Shown: positions 27,425 through 37,116, counted from the first letter of the stretch. The stretch: DNA of 64,000 bases from Pseudomonas sp. DC1.2 (GCF_034351645.1 NZ_CP133782.1:2423001-2487000); one strand, 5' to 3'. Numbers and translations: made by a program. The notes: generated by a model not told the origin, from the sequence alone.

Positions 27425-27524
27425 TCAACCTTGGGGTGTGAAAAACGCTCCGGACGTTGATCAGATTTAGTCCAGCAGGAGCGATCAGGAAGCATCGCTT
27501 TTTCATCATGATTCAGGGAGTGCC

Positions 27525-29102
27525 ATGGGGCATCCGTCCGTCAAGGGTCAAATCGAAAACCGCCGCTCGACCCCGGTGTTGTCGGCCGAGCAGGTCGAGG
27601 CGAAGCTTAAAGTTCGTTATGCGGTTTTTCTGTTGATTGCCGTGTGCCTTTCCATGACCGCCCTTGCGATTTGGGAAGGCTGGAACTCGCGTGAGTATCA
27701 CTTGCGAGACCAGGAAGTGGCGCTGTCGAACCTCTCGCAGACCTTGGCGTCCCAAGCCCAAGCGTCGATAAAGCAGGTCGATGTATTGCTTTTAACGCTG
27801 GTCGATCGGCTCGAAAACGACGGGGTGAGTCAGGCACAAGGGTCCAGGCTGGAGCGCTTGCTCAGCGCCCAGCGTAGTGAACTGAGTCAGCTTCACGGCT
27901 TGTTTGTCTATGACGAAAATGGGCGTTGGGTCACCAATTCAAACGGCGCGGTGATGCCAAATGCCAACAATTCGGACCGTGAATACTTCATATTTCATCG
28001 CGATCATCCTGACCGCGGTCCGCATATTGGTCCGTCGATCAAGAGCCGTTCGACCGGTGAGTGGATCATGACCGTGTCGAGACGAATCAACTATCCAGAT
28101 GGACGATTCGCCGGCGTGGCGCTGGCAACCCTTTATCTCAACCACTTCCTGGGCTTGTACGACCGTATCGATATTGGCAATAACGGCGCCATCAGTCTGA
28201 TCGCCGACAATGCCACCATCATCGTTCGCCGACCGTTCAACGAAGCCGATATCGGCAGCAACGTTGCCCACGGCGACTTGTTTAGCCAATTGCTGACCAG
28301 GTCCAGTTCAGGCACCGGCGCCGTCAAGTCGATGATTGATGGCGTGCAGCGGCTAGGAGGGTATCGTCGGGTCGAGGGCTATCCGTTGGTGGTTTTCGCC
28401 GCGGTCAATAAGGATGAAGCCCTGGCCGGCTGGCGCCAGGAAGCCATGCTCAGTACGGTGATCGTGACCCTGTTACTGGGCTTTCTTGGCGCGCTGGGTT
28501 ATCGCCTTATCCGCCTCATGCAGCAGCAGAACCGGATTCAGAGTGAGTTGCTCAAGGCGCAGGAGACGCTCATCGAAGTCAATCGCAGCCTGGAGCTGTT
28601 GGCCCTGGAAGACGCGCTCACTGGGTTGTCCAACCGTCGTCAGTTCGACCTGTGCATGGTCACCGAGATACGTCGCGCCAAGCGTAATCAAACCAGCTTT
28701 GCGTTGCTGATGATCGATGTCGATCACTTCAAGCTCTTCAATGATCTGTACGGGCACTTGGCCGGCGATGAGTGTTTGCGCCACATCAGCACGCTCATTC
28801 TGGACAACATCAATCGTCCCGGAGACTTGGCGGCTCGCTATGGTGGCGAAGAGTTTGCCGTGGTGTTACCTGGGACTGACTACGTGGGGGCCTTTATCGT
28901 GGCGGAAAAAATCCGCCACGCGGTGCAGTCGGCGGCAATCAAACACAGCGACAGTATCGAAGGTAGGGTGACGGTCAGCCTCGGTATTTGCGCCTATAAC
29001 TGCGCCTCTGACGATCAACCTAACGATCTGATCGGGGCGGCCGACAAGGCGTTGTACGTGGCCAAGGCCAGTGGCCGGAACATGAGCGTGATTGCTGACT
29101 GA
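27525..29102 (+). CDS. membrane diguanylate cyclase (dCache-GGDEF)
   Basis: A 525-residue signalling enzyme. One transmembrane helix near residues 32-50, a periplasmic sensor of about 250 residues with the dCache-like GLFVYDENGRWVTNSNG and DREYFIFHRDHPDRGPHIG, then a second helix (LSTVIVTLLLGFLGALGYRL). The GGDEF domain starts at LEDALTGLSNRRQFD and has an active GGEEF site. RPGD five residues before it is the allosteric I-site, so product inhibition is expected. It makes cyclic di-GMP in response to an unknown ligand. Confidence 0.92.
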   Translation: MGHPSVKGQIENRRSTPVLSAEQVEAKLKVRYAVFLLIAVCLSMTALAIWEGWNSREYHLRDQEVALSNLSQTLASQAQASIKQVDVLLLTLVDRLENDGVSQAQGSRLERLLSAQRSELSQLHGLFVYDENGRWVTNSNGAVMPNANNSDREYFIFHRDHPDRGPHIGPSIKSRSTGEWIMTVSRRINYPDGRFAGVALATLYLNHFLGLYDRIDIGNNGAISLIADNATIIVRRPFNEADIGSNVAHGDLFSQLLTRSSSGTGAVKSMIDGVQRLGGYRRVEGYPLVVFAAVNKDEALAGWRQEAMLSTVIVTLLLGFLGALGYRLIRLMQQQNRIQSELLKAQETLIEVNRSLELLALEDALTGLSNRRQFDLCMVTEIRRAKRNQTSFALLMIDVDHFKLFNDLYGHLAGDECLRHISTLILDNINRPGDLAARYGGEEFAVVLPGTDYVGAFIVAEKIRHAVQSAAIKHSDSIEGRVTVSLGICAYNCASDDQPNDLIGAADKALYVAKASGRNMSVIAD

Positions 29103-29128
29103 TCTTCAAAAATGCTGCGCGGGGCAGA

Positions 29129-29494
29129 TCACGCGGCCTGGCGCAACTTCCATAACCGTCGGTAGACGAGCAGGTTGATCGCCAGCACTACGCTGCCCAG
29201 CCCAAACTGAATAGTCGGCGTCAGCCCGGCCGGGTAGATGATCGGCCACACGTAATGTTCAATAAAACCACCACCGTAGCCGGCGTTTCCGGCGGCCTGG
29301 CGCATCAGGTTTTCCCAGTACGTTAGTGGGCAGGTCAGGTGGAAGACTTCCACGATGATGCCCCAGGCTGCCGCGGGCAGATGCCACCAAAACAGGGAAG
29401 GCCACCGGAGTACCAGCAGCCCGCCGAACAGCACGAACACAATGAACATCAGGTGAAACAACACCAGCCCGTCGGCGGCGATGGGGTAAAGCAT
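29129..29494 (-). CDS. DUF2784-family membrane protein
   Basis: A 121-residue protein with three to four hydrophobic segments; starts MLYPIAADGLVLFHLMFIVF. The motifs HLTCPLTYWENLMR and YGGGFIEHYVWP are those of DUF2784, a small integral membrane family without known function. The ATG at 29494 is preferred over a start at 29524 because the domain begins there. Confidence 0.8.
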   Translation of the reverse strand: MLYPIAADGLVLFHLMFIVFVLFGGLLVLRWPSLFWWHLPAAAWGIIVEVFHLTCPLTYWENLMRQAAGNAGYGGGFIEHYVWPIIYPAGLTPTIQFGLGSVVLAINLLVYRRLWKLRQAA

Positions 29495-29591
29495 TTTGAC
29501 TCCATGACACTTCAATTGAATCACGCACTGTTACTCGGGCCGGTGGCTGCGTCGCTGCGCTGAATAACCGCTCCACTGCGGAGCATTACTC

Positions 29592-30527
29592 TCAATCGCG
29601 AAGATCCGCGAACTCGGCGCGCATCCTGCCGTTGTGTTTGGCCTGATAGAGCAATTTATCCACCTGTTCGACGAACTCCAGCGCCGTGCTGTCCTGCGTA
29701 ACGGCAATGGTCCCGACGCCTAGGCTCAGGCTCACCAGTGCCGACACCGAAGAAGAGGGATGAGGAATTTGTTGTTGGCAAATGAGGTGCAAGCATTTGC
29801 GGGCGACCAGCCGAGCAGACTCTGCATCGCTTTCGGGGAGTAGCCAGATGAACTCTTCACCGCCAATCCGGGCTATGAAGTCTCGTGGTCGGTTGGCCGC
29901 CAGGGATAACGTCTGGGCGACGCGCCGAAGGCATTCGTCGCCCTTGATGTGGCCGTAGTGATCGTTGTACTGCTTGAAATAATCGATATCGAGTATCAGC
30001 AGCGACAACGGTAACCCGGTACGTTGGGCGTTGGCCCATTCGCGTTCCAGAACGGTGTCGAACATGCGCCGATTGGCAATGCCGGTCAGACCGTCCTGAA
30101 ATGAATATTCTTCGAGTTGCTTTTGCAGACGCGTGAGGTGCTCTTCGGTTTTTTTGCGCTCGCTGATGTCGAACATGAATCCCACCAGCGCTTCCACCTC
30201 GCCATCCTTGCGCACGACGTGAACCACATCGCGAATCCACACGTAATCGCCATTGCGGGTCAGCGCGCGATAGTCGGCTTCATGGTCCACGCCAGCCCTT
30301 GATTGCGAGACACAGAACTCAACTACGTAAGCGCGGTCATCCGGGTGCATGCGCTCGACCCAGTCGTCGACCGAGGCCCAACTGTCCTGCTCCCAGCCCA
30401 GCAGTTGTTCGATCTGCGGACCGATGTAGCTAAACGTCATGGTTTTCCAGTCGATCCGCCAGGGAATTGCTCGGGTCGACTCAAGCAGGGTTTTATAGAC
30501 ATCACTGTCAGTATCGACGGAACTCAT
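29592..30527 (-). CDS. PAS-GGDEF diguanylate cyclase
   Basis: A 311-residue soluble protein. A PAS domain (residues about 10-130) contains IPWRIDWKTMTFSYIGPQ, RMHPDDRAYV and a closing MFDISERKK. A short coiled linker leads to the GGDEF domain (FQDGLTGIANRRMFD) with intact GGEEF, and RPRD five residues upstream as I-site. It should make cyclic di-GMP under PAS control. The ATG at 30527 has GAGGT 11 bases upstream; ATGs at 30563 and 30566 would add 12 or 13 residues. Confidence 0.88.
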   Translation of the reverse strand: MSSVDTDSDVYKTLLESTRAIPWRIDWKTMTFSYIGPQIEQLLGWEQDSWASVDDWVERMHPDDRAYVVEFCVSQSRAGVDHEADYRALTRNGDYVWIRDVVHVVRKDGEVEALVGFMFDISERKKTEEHLTRLQKQLEEYSFQDGLTGIANRRMFDTVLEREWANAQRTGLPLSLLILDIDYFKQYNDHYGHIKGDECLRRVAQTLSLAANRPRDFIARIGGEEFIWLLPESDAESARLVARKCLHLICQQQIPHPSSSVSALVSLSLGVGTIAVTQDSTALEFVEQVDKLLYQAKHNGRMRAEFADLRD

Positions 30528-30746
30528 CGCAGGGCGTACCTCAGGGAGGAAGTGCAGGGCCATCATGTTGATACTATCGCGGCGAAGCAAGCGGCTAGCC
30601 GATGAAAGGCGATGTTGTGTGAATGGGTTGGCAGTGCATACGCGTGTTTAAGCCATGGCTGCCGGCGAGGGCCAAGCGGTGCCGGGGTGTGCAAACTGTT
30701 CTACGCTGGGTAGGGAGAACAGCATCGTTCAGGAGCAGAGGTGAAC

Positions 30747-30905
30747 ATGACAACCGAGCAAAAGCATCCGGCGCCGGATGAAAACGTAGATGAGCCGACT
30801 GAAGAAGACATCCTGCGTGAAAATCCGCCACCGCCGACCTGGAAGCACCCCGACGACGGTACGACCTTGTCTGAGCGTGACGAAGAGCGTCCGCTTCAGC
30901 CTTGA
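30747..30905 (+). CDS. small acidic protein, unrecognised
   Basis: A 52-codon frame, MTTEQKHPAPDENVDEPTEE at the start and ending ERDEERPLQP. It is strongly acidic and Pro-rich, with a PPPPTWKHPDDG centre, and likely disordered. A good ribosome site (GGAGCAGAGGT) precedes the ATG. No family recognised, but the codon pattern and ribosome site favour a real gene. Confidence 0.55.
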   Translation: MTTEQKHPAPDENVDEPTEEDILRENPPPPTWKHPDDGTTLSERDEERPLQP

Positions 30906-30976
30906 CGGGTTGAAACCGCAACGGTGAAGGCTGATGTTTTTTCAGTTCCTTTGCCGATCATCCTGCGGACGTCGAT

Positions 30977-31264
30977 TCAGACGTCTTCCAAGGCCGGAAA
31001 ATCGGGATGGGACGCGCGGTAGCCCAAGGTTTTATCGATCCAGGCATTCAGTTCGTTGACCATGACCGGCGGTCTGCCTGGATAGTCTTCCAAGGCTGCC
31101 TGCAGAACGGCGCTAATGTCGGCGGTTGATCGCAAGTTTCGAGTGTTGATGTATTGGTGGATAAAACAGTCAAGTTGGTAGTGTTCTGTCGTCGAAACAT
31201 AAACACACGCCAAGCCACTGACTTGATTAGTTAAAAAGTCGTCGCGCAACTTAGTTCTCTGCAA
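30977..31264 (-). CDS. hypothetical protein, start uncertain
   Basis: A frame of up to 95 residues with a convincing C-terminal half: HQYINTRNLRSTADISAVLQ and NELNAWIDKTLGYRASHPDF. It may be a small helical cytoplasmic protein. The only start found is TTG at 31264, without a clear ribosome site, and the upstream DNA is A+T-rich. It could be a shorter gene or a 3' fragment. Confidence 0.45.
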   Translation of the reverse strand: MQRTKLRDDFLTNQVSGLACVYVSTTEHYQLDCFIHQYINTRNLRSTADISAVLQAALEDYPGRPPVMVNELNAWIDKTLGYRASHPDFPALEDV

Positions 31265-31616
31265 TGCGTGGAAACGTTGTAGGGATTTCGTTGTTTGCTG
31301 ACTTCCTGGTCAACTAAACAAAGCTCAGGGAAATGCGGCGCGCATCCTAACTTTAGTGTTACTAAATGTATGTATGACGGTTCAAATGTCAGACCAGCGG
31401 TTGAGGGGGCAACGTAAGTGGGTGTTCCACGTGTATCTGAATTGAAACACTGGGTGTAACGTTTTGGGCGCTCTCTTTTATGTAAGCGCTGCGGTTAGAG
31501 GCAGTTATTGGACTGTGCATGAACTTCTTAGAGGCTTCATGAAGTCTTTAAACCTCGTCAAAAACAACCCCCCGGACCGCGGTTGACCGCTCGGCTGAAA
31601 GGTTGGTGTGGTCGCG
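31265..31616. other. A+T-richer intergenic stretch without a gene
   Basis: No open frame with coding character. It contains short palindromes such as CTTCATGAAG near 31535 and a GTGTT/AACAC pair near 31422-31449. Nothing assignable. Confidence 0.5.
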
Positions 31617-32330
31617 TCAGATGACATGCGCCCGCTGTAACTCGGTCAACGACAACGCCTTCAGGCGCGCCATTAACGGGTCGCGTCGATCACGCGGGTG
31701 AGCAAGCGTAACCGCCAGTTCTTGACGAATGCTGCTGGGGCGGTTGCCCATCACTAACACTCGATCACTGAGGTAGAGCGCCTCATCGACATCATGGGTC
31801 ACCAACAGCAAGGCAATGGCGTGGCGCGTGGCCAGTTGCAGCAGCAAGTCCTGTAATTTCATGCGGGTGAAGGCATCGACTGCGCTGAACGGTTCGTCCA
31901 GTAACAGGACCTGCGGACGCGAGTACAAGCCGCGAGCAATCGCTACCCGTTGTGCCATGCCGCCCGACAGGGCTTTGGGCAACGCGTTGGCAAAACCGTC
32001 AAGGCCGACTTCATTGATCAGTTGCCTGACCCAGACCTTGTCGTAGTGGTTGTCGGCACTGAAACCGATGTTTTGCTCAACCGTCAGCCATGGCATCAGG
32101 CGCGGTTCCTGAAACACAAACGCTACTTCACCGGCGTTGTTGCGCAGTTCACCCTGAAAGTCCTTTTCCAGCCCTGCGATGATCCGCAGCAGCGTACTTT
32201 TACCGCAACCGCTGGGGCCGAGCAGGCTGACGGTTTCCCGAGGCTGTAATTGCAGGTGAATACGCTTAAGGACGGTAGTGGTGGCGAAGGTTTTGCGTTC
32301 GATTCGAATGTCCAGTAGAGGGGCCGTCAT
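31617..32330 (-). CDS. ABC transporter ATPase, sulfonate/taurine type
   Basis: A 237-residue ATPase. Walker A is GPSGCGKSTLL, Q-loop FVFQEPRLMPWLTV, signature LSGGMAQRVAIARGL, Walker B VLLLDEPFSAVD and switch His in LLVTHDVDEAL. The short length and EPRLMPW Q-loop match SsuB/TauB/NrtD-like ATPases. Third gene after the binding protein and permease, three bases after the permease stop. Confidence 0.9.
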   Translation of the reverse strand: MTAPLLDIRIERKTFATTTVLKRIHLQLQPRETVSLLGPSGCGKSTLLRIIAGLEKDFQGELRNNAGEVAFVFQEPRLMPWLTVEQNIGFSADNHYDKVWVRQLINEVGLDGFANALPKALSGGMAQRVAIARGLYSRPQVLLLDEPFSAVDAFTRMKLQDLLLQLATRHAIALLLVTHDVDEALYLSDRVLVMGNRPSSIRQELAVTLAHPRDRRDPLMARLKALSLTELQRAHVI

Positions 32331-32333
32331 GGC

Positions 32334-33176
32334 TTAATCCTTTGCGCTCTGGCCGTTGAAGGTGTCACGCCAGGCCAGGAAGCGTTTTTCCAGCCCGGCA
32401 AGAAGGCCGTCGCTGAGTTTGCCCAGCACCGCCAGCACGATGATCGCTGCGAGCACGATGTCCGGGCGTGAAGTTTCACGTCCATCACTGAGCAGATAAC
32501 CCAAGCCTTTGGTTGCAGCGATCAGTTCCGCCGCTACCAGAAACATCCAGGCCAGGCTCATTCCGCTGCGCAATCCGGTAAACAGGCCGGGCAGGGCGGC
32601 GGGCAGCAAAATCCGGCGTACCAGCCGCGCACGACTGAAACCATACATTTGCCCGACTTCCACCAGTTTGCGGTCGATGTCGCGTATCGCCGCGACACCG
32701 TTGAGATGCACTGGAAAAAATGCACCGATGGCAATCAGTACGATTTTCGAAGTCTCGTCGATGCCCAGCCATAGCAACAGAAGCGGCACCCAGGCCAGGC
32801 TGGGAATAGAGCGCAGGCCGGCGAACGTCGGTTCCAGGTACGCTTCGGCTTCCCGGCTCAAGCCGACCCACGTTGCAAACGCCAGCGCGAGACTGGCACC
32901 GATGGCGAACCCCAGCATCACCCGTAACACACTGGCGCTGATGTGCTTCCACAGCGCGCCTTCGGCCAGGTCGCCGAGGGTCAGCGCGACGTCGCTGGGC
33001 GCCGGCATTTGGTAAGACGGCAGCCAGCCAATACGCACGACGAATTCCAGCACCACGATAATCAGCACGGGCAAGGCGAGGCCTTTGAGGCGCAGTGTCC
33101 AGACGTTGCTTAGCGGCGCTGTCTTGCGGCCGGCAGTCGTTAGCGCCAGGCTGAGGTCTTTGCTTTCACTGTTCAT
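32334..33176 (-). CDS. ABC transporter permease, SsuC/TauC type
   Basis: A 280-residue inner-membrane permease with about six hydrophobic segments. The coupling-helix region is visible as GQMYGFSRARLVRRILLPAALPG, and SGMSLAWMFLVAAELIAA follows as in SsuC. It pairs with the ATPase at 31617 and the binding protein at 34242. No sulfonate monooxygenase gene is adjacent, so the substrate class is tentative. Confidence 0.9.
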   Translation of the reverse strand: MNSESKDLSLALTTAGRKTAPLSNVWTLRLKGLALPVLIIVVLEFVVRIGWLPSYQMPAPSDVALTLGDLAEGALWKHISASVLRVMLGFAIGASLALAFATWVGLSREAEAYLEPTFAGLRSIPSLAWVPLLLLWLGIDETSKIVLIAIGAFFPVHLNGVAAIRDIDRKLVEVGQMYGFSRARLVRRILLPAALPGLFTGLRSGMSLAWMFLVAAELIAATKGLGYLLSDGRETSRPDIVLAAIIVLAVLGKLSDGLLAGLEKRFLAWRDTFNGQSAKD

Positions 33177-33255
33177 AGGGGGCTCCGGTCATAAGGGCTC
33201 CGGTGACGATGAGTCCGCGACAGGCGCGAAGTCATTCAGGTCCGTTAGCGATTGC

Positions 33256-34242
33256 TTACTGACGTGCCACTGTTTGGTTGAAACCGATGTCAATCAGTTG
33301 ATCAATCACTTGATCGACATTCACCCCGCGGCGAACCAGCTCTTCGGACACCAGAATCGGCGCGGCAGCTTTGGAGGCGATCACATCTTGAGCCGTCAGT
33401 TGCGGGTGACTCAGGTCGGTACGCGACAGTTGCAACTGTGCGACTTCTAGCGGCAACCCGGATTCGGAGGCGAGCAGTTTTGCCAGTTCCTCAGGGTGGT
33501 GGATGGCCCAATCGCGGGCTCTTTCGTAGGCGTTCAGCACGGTCTCGATAGTTTCAGGGTGTCCCTTGGCGTAGGCGTCGGTGACGCTGAGTACGCCATA
33601 ACTGTTGAAATCGGTATTGCGATAAAGCAGGCGCGAGCCGGCCTGAACCTGACTTGCGGCCATGTGCGGATCAAGTCCGGCCCAGGCCTCGACATCACCT
33701 TTCTCCAGCGCCGTGCGACCGTCCGGGTGTTGCAGGTGTACCAGTTCCACGTCGTCTTTGGTCAAGCCGGCCTGTTGCAGGCTGCGTAGGGTGAACAGGT
33801 AGGGATCGGTGCCTTTGGTGGCCGCAATCTTCTTGCCTTTCAGGTCGGCCACGGTCTTGTAGGCCGAATCTTTGCGCACCACCAGCGCGGTCCACTCGGC
33901 ACGGCTATACACGTAAACAGATTTGATCGGGCTGCCGTTCGCGCGGCTGAGTACCGCCGCCAGACTGGCGGAAGAGGCGAAGTCCACACCGCCACTGTTG
34001 AGGTATTCCAGCGACCTGTTGCTGCCTTGGCTCAGAACCCAACTGACTTTGGTGTGTGGCAGCGCTTTTTCCAGATAGCCAAAATTTTTTAACACCAAGC
34101 TCACGGGTGAGTAATAGGCGTAATCCAGATGCACTTCGGACGGCTGGGCTTCAATTGCCTGGGCCAGGGATTGCAGGCCAAAGACTAAGGCGCACGCGCT
34201 GAGCAGCGACTTGGCTGCGGGAAAGCGCAAGAATGGTTTCAT
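33256..34242 (-). CDS. ABC transporter substrate-binding protein, aliphatic sulfonate type
   Basis: A 328-residue periplasmic protein with a signal peptide (AKSLLSACALVFGLQSLAQA). VHLDYAYYSPVSLVLKNFGY, NSGGVDFASSASLAAVLSRA and GKKIAATKGTDPYLF are characteristic of the SsuA/TauA/NrtA fold. The ATG at 34242 places the signal peptide at the N-terminus; a start at 34269 would bury it. First gene of the importer; 79 bases separate it from the permease and include the tandem decamer GGGCTCCGGT. Confidence 0.88.
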   Translation of the reverse strand: MKPFLRFPAAKSLLSACALVFGLQSLAQAIEAQPSEVHLDYAYYSPVSLVLKNFGYLEKALPHTKVSWVLSQGSNRSLEYLNSGGVDFASSASLAAVLSRANGSPIKSVYVYSRAEWTALVVRKDSAYKTVADLKGKKIAATKGTDPYLFTLRSLQQAGLTKDDVELVHLQHPDGRTALEKGDVEAWAGLDPHMAASQVQAGSRLLYRNTDFNSYGVLSVTDAYAKGHPETIETVLNAYERARDWAIHHPEELAKLLASESGLPLEVAQLQLSRTDLSHPQLTAQDVIASKAAAPILVSEELVRRGVNVDQVIDQLIDIGFNQTVARQ

Positions 34243-34636
34243 AAGGGAAGCTCCGGGCAAGGCGATCAAAATCTTATTTCAAAATGATTAGTTTTTATGA
34301 ATGCTTCCTGCATAAAAGGAATATTGCAGGCTCTGTGCCATGTGGCCGGAAGTCCGTGTTTATAGGGCTCCGCACGTATTTGCAGGGAATGCCTATGTTC
34401 GTTACTGCACAGTCTGCTGAATCACTGTTGCCGGGCCAACACCCCAAAAAGTGGGCTGCCGATCATTGCGCCACCTGCCAGCCAGCGCCTGTTGCGAGGA
34501 CGAGCATCGCCATCCAACTCTGTGTAACCTTGTGCGCACTCGGCTCGCCCCTCCACGCGCGTCGATCAAGGGATAAATGGGCGAGGGTTTTTTGCCATTT
34601 ACGAGATGACCGCTATGGTCTGGTTCAGGGCAAAAC
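34243..34636. other. intergenic region between sulfonate-type importer and deacetylase
   Basis: 394 bases between divergent genes. The first 70 bases are A+T-rich and likely hold the importer promoter. The open frame at 34284-34640 has unlikely residue composition and I do not call it. Confidence 0.5.
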
Positions 34637-35536
34637 ATGAAACAGTTGGTCAAGGTTCTATCGGTACTTGCTATCGCCGCCGGGATGTTGGGGTGTATCG
34701 CTTCTCCCATCGAAATGACACCGCAGACGCAGCAGCGCTTACAGACGCTGCCGCCCATTCGTTTTCTGCTGACCTTTGACGACGGTCCCAGCGCATCCAG
34801 CTTCTACAATCCTACCGACACCGTACTCGACAGCCTTGCGCGAAATGCACTGCAACCGGATATCAAAGCGGTGTTCTTCGTGCAGACTGGCGCGCCACGG
34901 GCCGGCGCCAGCGACATCGGTCGCCGTGTCATGCACCGTGAGCATGATGCAGGGCAGGTGCTGGGCTTTCATACCGCCACTCACTGGCACACCAATCATC
35001 GCTCCCTGAGCCCGGTAGAACTGGAGCAGTCCCTGAGCAAAGGCATCGCGGACATCGCCGCGATCACTGGCGCGTCACCGACGCTGGTGCGGCCGCCATT
35101 CTGGAACTATGACAAGCGTACCTTTGCGGCTTATCAGCAACATGGCCTGCACGTTTTGTTAACCGACTTGAGCGCGAATGACGGCAAGATTTGGGGGTTT
35201 AATGGCAGCCCTCGGCGACGCGCCAATATGCTGCGGCAGATGTCTGAAGTTCGTGAGCGTATCGCCGGAGGTGAACTGCCCACGGTGGAGGGAGTGATTC
35301 CGGTGGTGGTGACGTTTCACGATATCAATCGCTACACCGCCCGGCATACGCGTGAATACCTGAAAATTCTGCTCGACAGTGCGAGTACCACCGGTGTGAC
35401 AGTCGCTACGAAGCCTTTCTATGACGATGAGGACCAATTATTGCGGGCCGCTATGGCGCGCACGGTCAGCGATACGTCAAAAGTGGTGCAATTGCCAGGG
35501 ATATGGAATTGGTTTTGGGACGGCGACTCTCACTAA
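34637..35536 (+). CDS. polysaccharide deacetylase-family lipoprotein
   Basis: A 299-residue NodB-fold protein. LAIAAGMLGCIAS is a lipoprotein signal with the lipobox Cys near residue 19. Catalytic motifs are in order: TFDDGPS (metal Asp), HTATHWHTNH (metal His pair) and RPPFWNYD, then VTFHDI near the C-terminus. The family deacetylates N-acetyl groups on glycans or acts as esterase. It would be anchored to the envelope. Substrate unknown. Confidence 0.88.
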   Translation: MKQLVKVLSVLAIAAGMLGCIASPIEMTPQTQQRLQTLPPIRFLLTFDDGPSASSFYNPTDTVLDSLARNALQPDIKAVFFVQTGAPRAGASDIGRRVMHREHDAGQVLGFHTATHWHTNHRSLSPVELEQSLSKGIADIAAITGASPTLVRPPFWNYDKRTFAAYQQHGLHVLLTDLSANDGKIWGFNGSPRRRANMLRQMSEVRERIAGGELPTVEGVIPVVVTFHDINRYTARHTREYLKILLDSASTTGVTVATKPFYDDEDQLLRAAMARTVSDTSKVVQLPGIWNWFWDGDSH

Positions 35537-35673
35537 GGTGTGTTGCGCGCCGAGCAACTGTAAAAAATGAGACCTCGCTAACATTTGCAGGGTGGACTCA
35601 TCAGTGCAGCGTGTGAACGCTCATCTATTCTGAAGGCATCAAAATCTGACAAACCTCCCACGAGGCGCTTGCC

Positions 35674-35922
35674 ATGGTTTCAGTTCCAGAGCTTTGCCGC
35701 ATTGTGGAGTCCGGTTTCTATCCGCTCTCCTGTGAATGCACCGTGAATTTCGACGGATCGTTGCGAATAAAGGTTTTCGAACCTGATACAGGACGTATTT
35801 ATATGCTGTTGACCAACGTCTCGCCGGCTCAACTGACCCATGTTCGCGATATATCTAACCTGATCGGTGAACTTCGTACCGAAATGCGCGCCGGACGCAG
35901 GGCATTTGCCAGCGGCCTATAA
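35674..35922 (+). CDS. DUF1652-family small protein
   Basis: An 82-residue protein with [20 protein letters not shown] and the ending [19 protein letters not shown]. This is the DUF1652 pattern, a small family almost confined to Pseudomonas, with no known function. The ribosome site GAGGCG precedes the ATG. It overlaps the convergent NUDIX gene by six bases. Confidence 0.82.
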   Translation: MVSVPELCRIVESGFYPLSCECTVNFDGSLRIKVFEPDTGRIYMLLTNVSPAQLTHVRDISNLIGELRTEMRAGRRAFASGL

Positions 35923-36279
35923 CCTCCGCTGGAACGCTTTTACAATTTTGAGCGTGGCTTCGCTGATCTTCAGGTTGTGCATCGCATCCATTGGGTGCCA
36001 CATGCAGTCGACAATTTCATTTTGTGGTCGAGCGTCATCCAGGTTCAGCACGGACGCCTCGTAGACATGGTGCCGTGTGCTGCCTGCCTGCAGTTCTATC
36101 AGGTACAGCAGGCCATCGACGCACAGGCCGGTTTCTTCTTCAAGCTCACGCCTGGCGGCATTTGCCGTGGTTTCACCGTGCTCGACTTTGCCTCCGGGCA
36201 ACGTCCAGCGGCACCTTGGCTTGCGCACCAGCAGCACGTGTCGGTCTTGTTCGCAAATAACGGTGGCGCGTACTTTCAT
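35917..36279 (-). CDS. NUDIX hydrolase
   Basis: A 120-residue single-domain NUDIX protein. The Nudix box runs from [20 protein letters not shown] to ETGL (residues about 29-51), with all metal-binding Glu residues. It hydrolyses a nucleoside-diphosphate-linked compound; members of this size often sanitise oxidised nucleotides or act on ADP-ribose, which cannot be decided here. Confidence 0.9.
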   Translation of the reverse strand: MKVRATVICEQDRHVLLVRKPRCRWTLPGGKVEHGETTANAARRELEEETGLCVDGLLYLIELQAGSTRHHVYEASVLNLDDARPQNEIVDCMWHPMDAMHNLKISEATLKIVKAFQRRL

Positions 36280-36468
36280 GTGTTACCTGAGAGTGGCTTG
36301 TCATAAAAAAGTCATAAAAATGCAATATTCAGGCCTGAGCCCGAACGCTCATCATTCAGGGGTTTGAGTCACAGCGGTCAGGTTAAGTGCAACCCGATGC
36401 GACGCTCGGTAGCCACAGGAAGGATGCCGGCAAAGATGCGCTTGGGTGGGGTCCGTGGTGTGCCGACG

Positions 36469-36708
36469 TCAGCGCGTCTTCGTTCGACTGATGGCTCGCG
36501 CCTTGACCTCTTCGGCGTAATCCGCCAAACGTGACTCGTCGGCCGCAAACATCTCGCACAGACGCAGCGCTGCTTGCGCATCGACTTCGTTGCCGGCCTT
36601 GCGCAGTTGCTCTGCAAGACGCAAAAGCTCTACCGCCGACCAGCGCAAATCGGATGCAATACGCTGTAGTTCTCGCCGAAATTCGGCCTCTGCTTCGTTA
36701 AGCCACAT
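36469..36708 (-). CDS. small helical hypothetical protein
   Basis: A 79-residue, almost wholly helical protein: FRRELQRIASDLRWSAVELL, then AEQLRKAGNEVDAQAALRLC. An excellent ribosome site (GGAGG, six bases before the ATG) supports it. No family or motif recognised; it may be a coiled-coil adaptor. Confidence 0.65.
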   Translation of the reverse strand: MWLNEAEAEFRRELQRIASDLRWSAVELLRLAEQLRKAGNEVDAQAALRLCEMFAADESRLADYAEEVKARAISRTKTR

Positions 36709-36897
36709 GATGACCTCCAGAAAATCCTCCGCTATGAAAGATTAGTCCCGTTTGGCCGAAGACGGCGTCATGCTGGCGTCAGTTCCACTGCTTGCCGCAG
36801 ACGCGTTACGTATCCTTTTGTCGGAAGCGTGGCGCGAATGAGCAGGGCTGATGTCGTAGTGACGTGGCGAACATTGGCTTTGGGGAGACAACTTCAC

Positions 36898-37116
36898 ATG
36901 ACGACAACGGATGATTTTCGATTTCACGCACATGAATTGATCGTGGATCTCGACGCGGCTACCACGCACATGATGAAGCTGATTTCAGCGCATGAGATGT
37001 CGGGCGCAGAGTGGGATCAGGTCGTTCAATGGCAACATGATGCGCACGCGCGCTGGATGACCTATTTGAATACGCGGTCCTACCCAGACGCTGACAAATG
37101 CCCTGAACCGCGATGA
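36898..37116 (+). CDS. small hypothetical protein
   Basis: A 72-residue protein starting MTTTDDFRFHAHELIVDLDA. His-, Asp- and Trp-rich, with WDQVVQWQHDAHARWMTYLN in the second half. GGGGAG lies about ten bases before the ATG. The frame opens 69 bases earlier, but the ribosome site decides for 36898. No family recognised. Confidence 0.55.
   Translation: MTTTDDFRFHAHELIVDLDAATTHMMKLISAHEMSGAEWDQVVQWQHDAHARWMTYLNTRSYPDADKCPEPR

Noticed and set aside
34284..34640. 118-residue plus-strand frame before the deacetylase gene
   Set aside because: Unlikely residue composition, no ribosome site, and it fills the promoter region.
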